Part shown: positions 38,041 to 49,830 of the stretch, in pieces
Numbering within the stretch: the stretch's first letter is position 1
Layout: each line of letters opens with the position of its first letter
Source: Odontesthes bonariensis
Taxonomy: Eukaryota; Chordata; Actinopteri; Atheriniformes; Atherinopsidae
Direction: 5' to 3'
Assembly (NCBI RefSeq): GCF_027942865.1
Contig: NC_134515.1
Location: 11,089,339-11,153,338, forward strand
Length of the DNA: 64,000 nt
The notes under the pieces: model-generated
Database searches by the model: none
Told to the model about the DNA's origin: nothing
The model's input: only the letters and a program-made list of their open reading frames with translations
Made by a program: the position numbers and the translations under genes

Positions 38041-39340
38041 TAATGCGCGAATCGGAGGCTGGCGAATCGGATGCCAACTTCAGCGTCGTGTAATCCTGTG
38101 GGCTGTGTGAGAAGATAGACTCAGGCTCTGCATGACCTGTTGCTGCTAAACAGGCAGCGCTGTGGGCAACAGTTGGCCTGTGGACTGTTGTTTGACCACT
38201 AATGACGTTACGTATTATAACACAATATAGCACTAGCACATAGCAAGCCTCTGTAACGTTACTTAAGTGAAATAAACAATTCAATTAGCCGTTAGCGCAC
38301 CCTGCTAGCCTGCCTGACAATATGAGGCGTCAGATATCTAACACAATCACACAAATTAGTCAACGTGAGCTAAGTTAGCAAGCTGTATGTTTAATCGAAA
38401 TATCAAACAGAGTAGGCTAATAACGTGACACCAATCATTTTAATACGGTTTTATCTACTTAACAACAACTCCACCACTGCCTGACCACTGCTTCCTGGCT
38501 CGCTGGCGAGTGGCGACCATGACTTGCTTGTCAGAAAGACGTCGTTGGTGTAGACACTTGTCACTCAAACATGTCTGACCAATGGGGAAGCACCCGCCCA
38601 CTGCGGTACGTTTGTGTCAAAATGATTTAAAAAAAAAAACGACTTCAAAACTTTTTTCACTTCATTCAAAAAAAAAGAAAGTTCAATCAAAAAAAAAAAC
38701 ACTTCAAATGATTTTTTTTTTTTTTGCATTTAAACAGTTTTTTCTTTGATTGAAAATATTTTTTTTTGATTGAAAATGTTTTTTTTTTGATTGAAGCAAC
38801 TTTTTTGGGATTGAATAATTAAGACACAAATGTCCTACCCATAACATGGTCCAAACACAAAAAAGATTACTTCAATCAAAGAAAACATTTTCAATCAAAA
38901 AAAAAGTGTTCAAGTGCAATTTTTCGAGTCTCAAATATTTTTTTGCATTCAAAAACATTTTTTCTATGATTGAAAAGGTTTATTTTTTGATTGAAGTGAT
39001 TTTTTTATTGAAAATATTTTTTGTTTGTTTGAAGCAACTTCTTTTTTGATTGAATTATAAAGACACAAATGTCCTACCCATAATATGGCCCAAACACAAA
39101 ACAACAATACTTCAATCAAAAAAGTTGCTTCAAACAAAAAAACCTTCACTTCTATCAAAAAAAACATTTTCAAGCAAAAAAAAATAGTGTTCAAATGCAT
39201 TTTTTTGAGTCTCAAATATATTTTTGCATTCAAACACTTTTTTTCTTTGATTGAAACGGGTTTTTTTGATTGAAAATATATTTTTTGATTGAAGCAACCT
39301 TTTTTTTGATTGAATAATAAAGAAACAAATCTACCTCCAT

Positions 39341-39348
39341 AGTCTTCT
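39341..39348. repeat. target site duplication, right
   Basis: AGTCTTCT, the direct copy of 32204-32211. Confidence 0.85.
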
Positions 39349-40103
39349 CCCCTTCAACCCACTCAGACCTGATGCAACACATGCATGTATCTCCCTCTCA
39401 AAGCCTAACCAATGTTTGTGAGCTTTTACCTTTCAAGCTCATGCAACCAGAGAATTACTTCCCCATTTAAATGCCTTTGTATGACATTTTTCAGTGATTT
39501 AGCTTTTAAAAATAAAATAAAACTGTGTTCATCTTAAATTAATTGAACTCTGACAAATTATATGTATCATAAAAGATATTTATAAACATAGGGAATAGTT
39601 TTTTTTTTTGGATAAAAGTAGAAGTTTAACTTCTTAAATGTGTTACATCACAGGAATAACTCCCTGAAAACCACGAATAACTGCATCTCACTGCCAACAA
39701 ATGAACAGCCATGCAATAAAATATGCACCATTGCTACTAATGTATGGCGTGATCTTTGTGCCACCAGGTTGAGCGCGCAGTGACACTGATTTGAGGGCAC
39801 AGATCTATCTGAAGGAACAATAATTTTAAGCGTGTGCGTGAGGCCCCATAGCCGGGTATCTGCTCAAACGAATATATTTTTCTACGTTTGGACCTGTCAT
39901 CCACATGAAAACGCATAAAAACGCATCGTAAACGAATGTTTTTAAAAACTCCGGGCAAATTAGACTTTTGAAAACTCCGTTTATGCATTTGCGTGTAGAC
40001 AGAGATAACCGGAGTTTTGCGTTTTCTAACGTCACAATATGCGCCAAAACAACAACAAATCTGCTTTAAAGTCTAAAGTGCGACCTTTGTTTACTGAAGA
40101 AGC

Positions 40104-40388
40104 ATGGATGCCTTGAGAACTGTGGTGGTTATTATTGTGCAGGCGCTGTTTACTGCCTTGATTTTACACGCCCAAGTCGTACTCCCAGAGGAATGGCGTG
40201 ACCGTGAGAATCTGTTCCCCCTGTGTCGGGAGCGCGCTTTGCAGCCAGAGAGGTGGATCCGACCATTTTTGCGGCGCTTCTCATCGATTTCTCAGTTAAA
40301 CGACTCTCGTAATCATGTTGTAACTTTCAGTTTAATCGACAGTTTATGTAAAAAAGAAAAACAAACCTGTAAAATAAACTACAAATAA
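40104..40388 (+). CDS. hypothetical 94-residue frame in inverted-repeat complex
   Basis: It starts MDALRTVVVIIVQALFTALI, a hydrophobic segment that could be a signal anchor or a Harbinger-like N-terminus, then has charged sequence around LPEEWRDRENLFPL. The C-terminal half falls inside an inverted repeat. I do not recognise a family and expression is uncertain. Confidence 0.3.
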   Translation: MDALRTVVVIIVQALFTALILHAQVVLPEEWRDRENLFPLCRERALQPERWIRPFLRRFSSISQLNDSRNHVVTFSLIDSLCKKEKQTCKINYK

Positions 40389-40878
40389 ACCTACTTGTGT
40401 GTGAGTTCTTCAGACACGTTTTTTTAATCGCAAAGAGAATCAGTCTTTTTCCATCTTTTGTCATGTTCACTTTTGCCTGACAAATATCAGTCAGCCAGCA
40501 AACACTGTCTTCCAACACATTGTGTGTATTTATTATTTTTATTGATGATGTAAAAGGATGGAAGCTAGCTGTTAGCAGGACACAAAAAATTAGATAATAA
40601 GCTCTAGCATTTATAATAAATATCTTAAAATATTTCTCTATTATTCTGTAATGTATGAGGACATACCTCTTCTATTTTCAAAGGACAAAAACTGCTTTTA
40701 GAAACATCAAATACAATGTTTAAGCCTGAAGCTCATACCTTGTACTGTTTTGTTACCTCATGGGCAGGGATTAACTAATCATCTGGAGATTTAGGTCGTT
40801 CAATTATACCATCATACACAACTATCCTTGAGAATTTGAAAACATTTGCTCTTTATTTGCCAAAGTTACCAGGGGGGA

Positions 40879-40968
40879 ACCAAATATTTCAGCTGCCTGA
40901 AATAATCTGTTCCCCCTACATAACATGGTAGGGGGAACAGATTATTTCAGGCAGCTGAAATATTTGGT
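40879..40968. repeat. perfect 41-bp palindrome
   Basis: The arms 40879-40919 and 40928-40968 are perfectly complementary, around an 8-nt spacer ATAACATG. The arm contains AATCTGTTCCCCCTAC, and the GTTCCCCC motif recurs at about 40213-40221 and 43903-43930. It marks the axis region between two longer inverted arms. Confidence 0.95.
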
Positions 40969-41554
40969 GTTTGCTGGCTGACTGATATTTGTCAGGCAAA
41001 AGTGAACATGACAAAAGATGGAAAAAGACTGATTCTCTTTGCGATTAAAAAAACGTGTCAGAAGAACTCACACACAAGTAGGTTTATTTGTAGTTTATTT
41101 TACAGGTTTGTTTTTCTTTTTTACAGAAACCGTCGATTAAACTGAAAGTTACAACATGATTACGAGAGTCGTTTAACTGAGAAATCGATGAGAAGCGCCG
41201 CAAATATGGTCGGATCCGCCTCTCTGGCTGCAAAGCGCGCCGCTCTCCAAGCGGGGTGAAGTTGGTTTTATATTCGACATTCGCCTATTTTCGGCCGGTG
41301 TAATTGTAATAGCGTCACGAAAACAGCACCAATTAGCATAAGGATGGTATTAATTTGTACAGAAAACTAAGACTAACATACCACAGGCTTTATCAACTCA
41401 CCAAAGTAAGCAAGTCTGGCGAAAGATCAGAGTAACCGCGCCGAATATACTTCCAAGTGAACAAAGGCAGCCAGAGCGCTTAGGGACCGTCGCAAAAGTG
41501 CAACGCCTTTTTTTTTTTTTTTCAATAACTCACTGGATATTCAACCAATGAACA

Positions 41555-42110
41555 CCAAACCACTTCTGATGTGTTCGTGGACTCATTGTGTACTTCCCAC
41601 ACCCTTTATTATCAAGGAAAACCTTTTAAATTGTATTTAAAAAAAGGCATAAGTAATCATTGTATATAATTCAGTCATAATTATGGCTTTTATTTTGTAA
41701 AAGCTCTCTTGTTTTTAAAGATATCAAAACCAAACCACTTCTGGTATGTACCTGAACTCATTGTGTACTTCCCACAACCCTTTATTATTGAGGAAAACAT
41801 TTTTAATTTTTAAAAAAAGGCATAAGTAATCACTGTATATGATCCATTCATATTTATGGCTTTTATTTTGTAATAGCTCTCTTGTTTTTAAAGATATGAA
41901 CACAAAACCACTTCTGGTGTATTCATAAACTCATTGTGTACTTCCCACACCCTTTGTTATCAAGGAAAACCTTTCCAGTTGTTAAAAAAGGCATAAGTAA
42001 TCACTGTATATGATTCAGTCATATTTATGGCTTTTATTTTGTAATAACTCACTTGTTTTTCTACATATCGACCTCAAAACACTTCTGATGTGTTCATGGA
42101 CTCACTATGA
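41555..42110. repeat. tandem repeat, about 170 bp, three-plus copies
   Basis: Units start near 41565, 41731 and 41903 with AAACCACTTCTG, contain TTGTGTACTTCCCACA and end GGCTTTTATTTTGTAA. A partial inverted copy is at about 43553-43665. Confidence 0.85.
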
Positions 42111-43549
42111 AGACTTCACAGCTTCTTGCTTTTCTTAAAGACCGCATAATGTTCTTAGAGAGAATAATAACACTGAGCATCATTTGTTTTTATTTCACAA
42201 TTTTATTTTGTTCATCACTGTTCTTCACTCTTCTTTTTCTTCCAAATTGCTGCTGATAATTCAGATCAAACATGCAAATTGTTATTCATGCATGAAACAT
42301 ACAACCTTTCTGTCAGTTTAACATTAATTGTGAGTTTGAAAAGCAAAGTTATTTACCAAAAATTTTCAAAACATAAAATTGAGAACATTTGTAATAAGCA
42401 TTGTAGTAATTGCAGTGAGGAGTTAAAAAACTAAGAGCAGTTTTTGTCTTTTGTTAGAATAGTAGTCACATATAGATTGGGCTGCATTTATTGGCTTACA
42501 GTGGAATCTTAAGATTGGTGAGACATTGGAAGGAATGCTTTCTGAAATTTACAATGTTTTTTTTAGATTACACACATAACAGACACATTCAAAGTTACTT
42601 ACATGACGTAGCCACCTTATATGTGAAGTCAGCAAAGGCCACAGATCCATGTCGATGTGACTCCCTCTTTTTCTTTCTCCCAATCTTCATCTGACATGTA
42701 TACGCAGGTCATATGGTACCACCTCCTGCATTTAGTGCATTCAATCTGAAATACATTTTGAACATCATTGGATCAGGCTTTCCAGCAAACTGCTAATTGT
42801 ATATGTGATATCATATGTTTTATAAAAACTGTACCCATTGCAGGGGCAATTTTACAGTGCTACTCTGCATCTTAAAAAGTCTAACTGAACTTAATATTAA
42901 ATTGATAAATTACCCATTTTGTGTTTCCTTTCTGTTCAGTGGGATTCTCCCTGGCACAACTGGAGCAATGGTCTGTTTCACTGAAGACTAAAATATAGGG
43001 ACTTTACAAATTATACGTTCACTGTAGATTAAAGGTGGGGTCAATAATGGATATCAACACAAATATGCATGTCTAGCCAAGTAAAATGATATCCACAGAA
43101 GTAGATACCACTGAATGCACGAGACATAGATGCCAAGCCAACTCCCTATCACATGTCATTGATCCTGCTCCCTTCATATTGGTGGATAGTGTAACAAATC
43201 AAATTAAATGGATTATTACTAAGACTAATAATAATATAACTGTTTTTTTAGGGAGTTACTCTACGGTACAAGTTGTTGTTATCATTCTTCATTCAACAAA
43301 CCAGAGCACTGCAGTATGGTTTTTGTCATGGTGATCCTCAAGTCTTTTAAGTCCTTTCGTGATGTGGCTATTTCTATTTCCTGGGGGACAACAGGAAAAG
43401 CCTCCACCACGTCTGTGGCCATCTGTTTTATCATCGAAATACAAAGTAGACACTTTCAGGTGACAAAATTAAGGATGTCCGCATTATGATGTCGTTTCTG
43501 CCCCTTCCATGTGTACACTGAATACTTGTGCCTTTTTTAGAAACTGGAA
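42111..43549. other. no gene recognised
   Basis: AT-rich interior of the inverted complex. Short frames (for example 42491-42694 and 43086-43334) lack any feature that I can support. Confidence 0.4.
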
Positions 43550-43934
43550 AAGGTTTTCCTTGATAATAAAGGATGTGGGAAGTACACAATGAGTTCATGA
43601 ACACATCAGAAGTGGTTTGGTGTTGATATCTATAAAAACAAGAGATAATAAAATAAAAGTCTAAAATGGAATTAACTATGCACACTGAGTAAATGTTCTA
43701 CCTAAAATGATTTTTCTGGAAACTAAAAGGCTGTGAAAGCTTTATAGTGAGTTCACAAACCAATCAGAAGTGGTTTGGTGTTCATTGGTTGAATATCCAG
43801 TGAGAACAAAAAAAGGCGTTGCACTTTTGCGACGGTCCCTAAGCGCTCTGGCTGCCGTTGTTCAGAAGTATGAAACCAACTTCACCTCGCGCTCCAGACA
43901 CAGGGGGAACAGATTTTCACGGGGGAACAGAATT

Positions 43935-44070
43935 TGTCGCTGTCGGAATTATTACGTCCTCATATCGAGGGGCAGTCCAGTGTCATGCACACTTTATTAT
44001 TTAGCTGACGAGGGCAGATGGCGCAAAACAGCAAATGCATTTGGGTTGTCAAGACAGGTGAAAACGCAGA
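43935..44070 (+). pseudogene. PIF/Harbinger transposase N-terminal fragment
   Basis: The translation includes LYYLADEGRWRKTANAFGLS, which matches the conserved HARBI1-like N-terminal helix region just before the DDE nuclease domain. It sits in a 114-codon frame (43770-44114) whose upstream part lies in an inverted repeat. No catalytic DDE segment follows, so it is a remnant. Confidence 0.65.
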
Positions 44071-44464
44071 TGTTCGGTCCTGTGTGGAAGCTGTTTTTTT
44101 CGAAAACGAGGTAATGTGGATACAAATTATTTTATAAACGGAGGGGGGGGGAAATATTCGGTTTTAAAAATACCCGGCTACGTGTGTAGCTACATAGCCA
44201 TCTCACACACGCTCCCTCATAGGTGCTCTGTCTCTGCGGCTCTATCTCTCTGCTCGCAACTCTAAGTTGTATGTAAATGAGCCATGCCACCAGCCAATCA
44301 CAGACTGGTAGTTTTCACAGACGGGTACTTGTGTGATAAATAATAAAAAAATAAAGAGGAAGAATTGTAATAATCATGTTAGTTGGGTGCCAGCTAGTTA
44401 CTGATTACTGTTGTAGGGTGTCAGGGATAGGTCACAAATATTTTAGAGAAAGAAACCTAACATC

Positions 44465-44615
44465 AACTTTTTTATTTGGTTCTCTTTATATTCTTTTATG
44501 TATTTTTAATGCTTCTTCCACTCCCTGCTGCAATGCTTTTATTTTATGTAAAGCACTTTGAATTGTTTTGTACATGAAATGTGCTATACAAATAAATTTG
44601 ATTTGACTTTGATTT
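44465..44615 (+). mobile_element. L2-like LINE 3' tail
   Basis: Same tail as 10400-10556: TCCACTCCCTGCTGCAATGC followed by AATAAATTTGATTTGAC. Inserted in the inverted complex. Confidence 0.75.
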
Positions 44616-45633
44616 GATCAAAATCTAAAATGGTAGAAAAATAAAACTACACCAGCTTAGGAAATTAAATGTTTGAAGTATTGAAGTGGTTGTTTTTACC
44701 TAGTAAGTTATGAACTATAGCAGCTGACCCACAGTGGGGTTTTTTAAACTTTTAAACTTTAAACTGATCAATTGTTATATTGGTTTAATCTGTAATGGTT
44801 GCTGGTTTGACAAAAAAATATAACATCTAGTTTAATTCCTTTAGGGTGATGGTAGAAGTTCAATTGAGTCTGCACTGCAGACTCTGCAGTGATTGGCTGG
44901 TGGCGTGGCTCATTTACATACAACTTAGAGTTGCCAGCGCAGAGACAGAGCCGCGAGCGAGCAGTTTGTCAGAGTTGAGCGCGTGTCCGAGCACCTATGA
45001 GCGAGCGTGTGTGAGATTCATACGCACACGCTTAAAATTATTGTAGATCTGTGCCCTCAAATCAGTGTCACTGCGCGCTCAACCTGGTGGCACAAAGAAC
45101 ACGCCATACTAATGGGATTATTTCCCTTTATACCAACTGAGGAGTGAGCCTTTAATTAACAAAAAATAATTAAATCACATCAGACACTCCGGTTTTTTTT
45201 CATGTCATTGTCAATGTAGGCAGGGCTTCTTGAAAAATGGAAAAGAGGGATGGATGAAGAATATTGCATGTGTTACTTCATTATTACCACAGGTGAAACT
45301 TTTTTTAAAAGCAAAAGCAACATTTACTTATTGAAACACTTCACTAGTAGCATTTAATTGCACTGATGTGGACGCAGCTCTTTTTAAAAGTTAATTGATG
45401 CCCACAATACAAATATTTTTCATGCAGTTTCATTATTAAGCCTTAAGTTATCTTAAGGCTTAATAAGAGTTTGCCAAAGAGAGATGTGTGCGTCTGAGCT
45501 TTCTGTGGGCGGGCTGTGGGCGGACTCATGAAGGAGGAGGGAAGCTGTTAAAAGGTGCACGCTGAAGCTCACGGCGCATCATTCGTGGCAGAAGGCTGGA
45601 ACAGTACAGTCTATTGAATCCACAAAGGTGAAA

Positions 45634-46980
45634 ATGCCAGGAGTGATCCCGTTTGCGGACAACATCACTCGAGGGTGCGGAGACAACCACACGCGCCTTT
45701 ACGCGCAACTGGACGATGCTGCTCAAATCTTTCACTCAGTACTGCCTGATGGACAGGTAGTTCCAGCGCTGATTGTCGTTTTTGTTTTGCTGACTCTCCT
45801 CTCATTTCTTATAAACGTGCCAAGTCTGTTCTGCGTCGGACGGTCCGACGACATCTCCTGTCAGCCGCGCTTTGTCCTCTTTATCAACCTGATCCTCAGC
45901 GATCTCATACAGACAGTCATCATAGGTCCGGCTGTCATCCACTCACTCGTCCAACGCCGGACGATGGCGTTCAGTCACTGGTGTTACATTCAGATCTTTT
46001 TTGGGGCAGTGAGTGTTTTCTCGAGCCTCGTCACCATCACCTTCATGGCGCTGGAGCGATACGTGTTCATATGCTATGCTTTGCAATACCCCGTAATCCT
46101 CACTGAGAAACGCCTGCGACAGGTGCTCACACTGATTTGGGTTTATTCCATCTTTATCGCCATCATCAGCATGACCCCGCTGCTGTACAACCAGAGGGAA
46201 CAGAAGAATGGACTGGTCACTTTGGGGCTTCTGTGTGAACCGGACATAACAGAAATACACGTAGGTTCCCCTCGTGCTCTTGTCATATTCCGTAAAGTCG
46301 TTGGTTCCATCACTCTGCTGATGTGCCTGCTGGCACACGCCTTCTCCTACTACAAGATGTACAGAACCGCGCGGAACTTCAACGCGGACAGCGACAAAGC
46401 GCGTAAGACGGTGCTGTTTTACTGTGGCATGCTGTTCGTGCAGCTGCTGCCGCTGCTGTTTAAAGTCAGTTTGGACGTGCTGTGGGAGTTTCAGGACAAC
46501 AGTATGATTGACTTATCATACTGCAAACTTAAGCTGACCCCAACAGCAGCCGCGCTTCACGTGGCCCAGCTGATCATGAATTTGGTTCCATCATGCATCA
46601 ACCCGCTGGTCTACGGAGTGAGAAACGTGGAGATAAGGCAGGCGCTGACCAACCTGTTCCGGTGGCCGGCAGAAGATAGGGTCAGGGAGATAAGGCAGGC
46701 GCTGACCAACCTGTTCCGGTGGCCGGCAGAGGATAGGGTCAGGGAGATGAGGCAGGCGCTGACCAACCTGTTCCGGTGGCCGGCAGAGGATAGGGTCAGG
46801 GAGATGAGGCAGGCGCTGACCAACCTGTTCCGGTGGCCGGCAGAGGATAGGGTCAGGGAGATGAGGCAGGCGCTGACCAACCTGTTCCGGTGGCGGGCAG
46901 ACAACAGGGTCGAGCTCCCGTTGGAGAGAATAAGAATGAGATACATAGTAAATCAAAACCAGGTTGATGCCTTACACTGA
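45634..46980 (+). CDS. odorant receptor, OR131-2-like, with repeated C-terminal tail
   Basis: An intronless 448-residue seven-helix receptor; teleost OR131-2-like genes are typically single-exon. The start is the ATG at 45634; an in-frame GTG six bases earlier is not used. It shows sequons at N10 and N18, TM1 near PALIVVFVLLTLLSFL, a TM3 cysteine (HWCYIQIFFG), an ERY version of the DRY motif (MALERYVFICY), and an NPxxY motif NPLVYGVRN ending TM7. The region after TM7 is odd: a 19-residue unit containing IRQALTNLFRWPAEDRV is present five times (codons 333-427), followed by a basic end. The family call is by motif recognition. Flanking sequence is transposon-rich, with no second receptor in view. 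Confidence 0.85.
   Translation: MPGVIPFADNITRGCGDNHTRLYAQLDDAAQIFHSVLPDGQVVPALIVVFVLLTLLSFLINVPSLFCVGRSDDISCQPRFVLFINLILSDLIQTVIIGPAVIHSLVQRRTMAFSHWCYIQIFFGAVSVFSSLVTITFMALERYVFICYALQYPVILTEKRLRQVLTLIWVYSIFIAIISMTPLLYNQREQKNGLVTLGLLCEPDITEIHVGSPRALVIFRKVVGSITLLMCLLAHAFSYYKMYRTARNFNADSDKARKTVLFYCGMLFVQLLPLLFKVSLDVLWEFQDNSMIDLSYCKLKLTPTAAALHVAQLIMNLVPSCINPLVYGVRNVEIRQALTNLFRWPAEDRVREIRQALTNLFRWPAEDRVREMRQALTNLFRWPAEDRVREMRQALTNLFRWPAEDRVREMRQALTNLFRWRADNRVELPLERIRMRYIVNQNQVDALH
46630..46914 (+). repeat. 57-bp coding minisatellite, five units
   Basis: Units start at 46630, 46687, 46744, 46801 and 46858. The first four are nearly identical in DNA; the fifth diverges (WRADNRVE). 57 is divisible by three, so unit-number change keeps the receptor frame open. 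The repeated peptide is the putative helix 8 just after NPxxY. Confidence 0.95.
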
Positions 46981-47114
46981 GGCAAGAAAAAGCATTAGCC
47001 TTCTTTATTCTCTGCAATTTCCATGCCATTAAGTCACTGTTTACCTCGTCAACACGACTATTTTGGCAGTGATCCAAAGTGGCTGGAATCAGGAAAAGCA
47101 GAGGAGGTTGAGGC

Positions 47115-47440
47115 ATATATCAAAATCAAAATCAGATTTATTTGTATAGCAAATTTCATGTACAAAACAATTCAAAGTGCTTTACATAAAATAAAAGCAT
47201 TGCAGCAGGGAGTGGGAGAAGCATTAAAATACATAAAAGAATATAAAAAGAAACAGATAAAATCATTTAAATGAATTTAAAAACAAGCAACAGTCCAGAT
47301 AAATTAAAATATATCGTGCAGATTTCATATATAGACACATGAGAAAAGAAATGTTTTTAACCTGGATTTAAAAATGTCTACATTTGGCAGTTTGTTCCAC
47401 TTGTTTGCAGCATAACAGCTAAATACTGCTTCTCCATGTT
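47115..47440 (-). mobile_element. L2-like LINE 3' end
   Basis: On the minus strand the coding tail (KHGEAVFSCYAANKWNKLP) is followed by the same 3' tail as 10300-10556, ending in ATTTTGATTTTGAT-type repeats near 47118. It lies about 135 bp after the receptor stop. Confidence 0.8.
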
Positions 47441-49060
47441 TAGTCGAAAGTCGATATATTACCTGTTTACGTTTATTAGTTTGGTTAGTTTTTTGGACAA
47501 ATTGAAATCCATACTGTGCAAACCCTTGAGACACCTTGTATATAATGTGTTGGAACACATCTTTCAGAAGAAAATGCCTCTGATTCAGATGTGCTGTTTA
47601 AGTGTTGTTTTGTTCAGTTTTGAATATGCAAGAAAAATAATGTAAAACTGCTACCTAAGTGTTCTTCAGCATTTGTACAGCCAGTACATTGAAATGTGAT
47701 AAAACAGATGAGTTGTCCTGGTTTATCCAGTTTTTATACATAAAAACCAAAATGAAAATAAAAAGAACCAAAAAAATTTAAAAAAAACAACAATGTTGTG
47801 CCATAAGTTGTTGTCGGTACATTGCTTTTGTGTGAACCTTTGACTTTTGCTTTATTTTCAGAAGCATAGATGCCAAAAGTGGAGTTACGGATTTGTGGTC
47901 CAGTTTTTGTTTTGGGCAGTGTTAGAGGTTTAATTCTAAATTAAATAATTGAGACTTAGAAAAACTGCATTGTCTAATTGGTTACTTTTTGTGAATTTCA
48001 AAAACAGCCCTAAAATCACGCAGCATATTCTCTACATTTCCGCTGATGAAAAGTGTTTCTGAAAATAAGGATGCACAAACTCACCTGTGCCTAGGATAAA
48101 AAGTCAGATTTGTCTGTCAACATGGGAAGTGAATAGATGACAATGTAAGTGAAAGAGTAATAAAGATGCTAAAACAAAAAACATATTGAGATAAGGACCT
48201 GGTTTATCTGAGACTGTTTGAGCCGGACAGCTGATTTAGTTGAAGTCTGAGGGACTGCAGTGAAGACCTGGGAGAGCATCACCAGAGAAGATGCAGTGCA
48301 TCCTGATGTATTTGGGTCTGAGGCAGTCCCTGACTGCTGAGGTTTTAACATATTACTAAAGAAAATGATTTTGTTTCTTGTATCTGTCCAGTAAATGTAT
48401 GAAAAACTTGATTGTTTGTTAACACTTTGTGTTAAAAGAGCTATGAAAGCCAATCAAAATAAAGTCGATACCTGTCACTTTGTGTGGTAACTGTTTTGTA
48501 TTTTGTATCAAGCTCTCAAAAGTACTGGACCTGTATTACTCTACAAAATCAACTGATTTTCATGAAATTCATGGCTGTGGCAGAAGGAGGGAAAGGACCC
48601 AAAAGCCGACATCCATGAGGCTCCTGACAGGTCGGTGAAGAAAACAGGGACTTTATTGGTCGAACCAACTAGCACTGCTAGAGCAAGAAAAGAACAGCAC
48701 TAATTATCAAGAATGAACAAGAAATCAAAACTCAAGGGAGTAGACGTCCAACAGAAGTCAGGTGATGATTCGCTAAATGAATTTAGGGGTAAAACAACAA
48801 CAAGAAGTAAGCTTTACAAAGACACAACAGATTAGCATAATAGGAAGCAACACGAACTGCAATATGAACTAAAAAAACAGAACAGGACATCTGCACTGAC
48901 CATCTGAAAATATGTTGAAGCGTTACTTTCATGAAAACAGTAAGTCATATTTCTTTACAGCTCTTTCATGATATTTTTACCTTTAATTTTCAGCTTACAT
49001 GTGATTTGTTTTCAAACAAGAACAGAAAATGGGCTTTTTCACTCGCCAAAAATGTTCCTA
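47441..49060. other. no gene recognised
   Basis: AT-rich. A short segment near 48570-48680 (GGAAAGGACCC, then GGGACTTTATTGG) looks like the start of an interspersed repeat or minus-strand LTR, but I cannot define its ends. Confidence 0.35.
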
Positions 49061-49064
49061 TCCC

Positions 49065-49240
49065 AGCGGTCATCGGGCGAGAGGCGGGGTGCACCCTGGA
49101 CAGATCGCCAGTCCATCACAGGGCCACACAGAGACAAACGAGACGAACAACCGCACACGCTCACACTCACTCATAGGGACCATTTTTTAGAGACACTAAT
49201 TAACCTAACATGCATGTTTTTGGACAGTGGGAGGAAGCAC
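49065..49240. repeat. common fish interspersed repeat
   Basis: GGGGTGCACCCTGGACAGAT, CAGTCCATCACAGGGCCACA and ATGCATGTTTTTGGACAGTG form a consensus widespread in teleost DNA. Family not assigned with confidence. Confidence 0.55.
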
Positions 49241-49830
49241 TACCAGGGGGGCAGCCGCCACCCCTGAAAAGGGGTCTGCCACCCCAGTGAAAAAATACCA
49301 ACTGATGATTTAATGGATAATTATTGTTAATATCGTTTTAAGATCAAATCAAATGCAAAACAATCCGAAATCGGTGTCAAACTGCAGAATGTTAAATTTG
49401 AAAAAGAAACACGTCGGTGTGATGTGATAATCATGCTCACAAACCTTTTGTCCTTAATTTCTTTTATTAGGCTACTCACATTACAGACTGGTAAGGCAGC
49501 TTATTTTCAGAAATAGCGCAAATAACAGCTTAAAGTGTCTGCTGTAAAGTGTGTGGTGCAAATATGGACAATAAACAGTATGAATATAAACAATATGAAC
49601 ATAAACGGGCAACAGTGCAATCATCGAGAACAAGATGACCGGAGCAGGAACAGCGAAGGTGCATGGCACATCGGAGGTGCTCACTCAGTGATGTTCTGGG
49701 GGAACAAGACACGACATGACATTATAGCATGCACTTTCATCCATTGTAAAAAAAAAAAGAAAAAAAAGGTGTTTCAGAATGCGGTAGTGGTGGCTGTGTG
49801 TACAATAGGTGCATGGCGCATCAACTCACC

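Larger units (their letters stand above)
32212..39340. mobile_element. giant foldback transposable element
   Basis: The two ends are inverted copies: ATGGAGGTAGATTTGTTTC at the left and its complement at the right. The left arm spans about 32212-34871 (2.66 kb) and the right arm about 36328-39340 (3.01 kb), around a 1.46-kb loop. Frames at 33267-33638 and 34575-34826 are repeated identically on the other strand at 37913-38284 and 36375-36626, so the arms are near identical. Each arm carries AT-rich subterminal units built of TTCAATCAAAAAA and its complement, a unique part, and a tandem array of about 175 bp. No transposase is recognisable. An 8-bp target duplication is compatible with hAT or P-like superfamilies. 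Confidence 0.9.
39745..45110. mobile_element. nested inverted-repeat complex, Harbinger-related
   Basis: Outer ends are inverted: GTATGGCGTG...CTTTGTGCCACC near 39743-39767 and the complement near 45088-45110, each flanked by TAAT. Inner inverted pairs include 40232-40505/40967-41240, about 41253-41275/43870-43893, 41466-41580/43750-43855 and 44190-44305/44875-45020. A Harbinger transposase fragment lies at about 43940-44060. The order suggests a PIF/Harbinger-type element rearranged by nested insertions and inverted duplications. Confidence 0.6.

Noticed and set aside
32212-39340. CRISPR or similar spaced array
   Set aside because: The repeated units are long, AT-rich and inverted, in a vertebrate genome; they are parts of a foldback transposon.
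45928-46338. 131-residue minus-strand frame inside the receptor gene
   Set aside because: Complement of transmembrane-coding sequence; no independent motif.
46591-46956. Antisense frames of 111-121 residues with repeats
   Set aside because: They are the complement of the 57-bp repeats in the odorant receptor; the sense frame has all receptor motifs.
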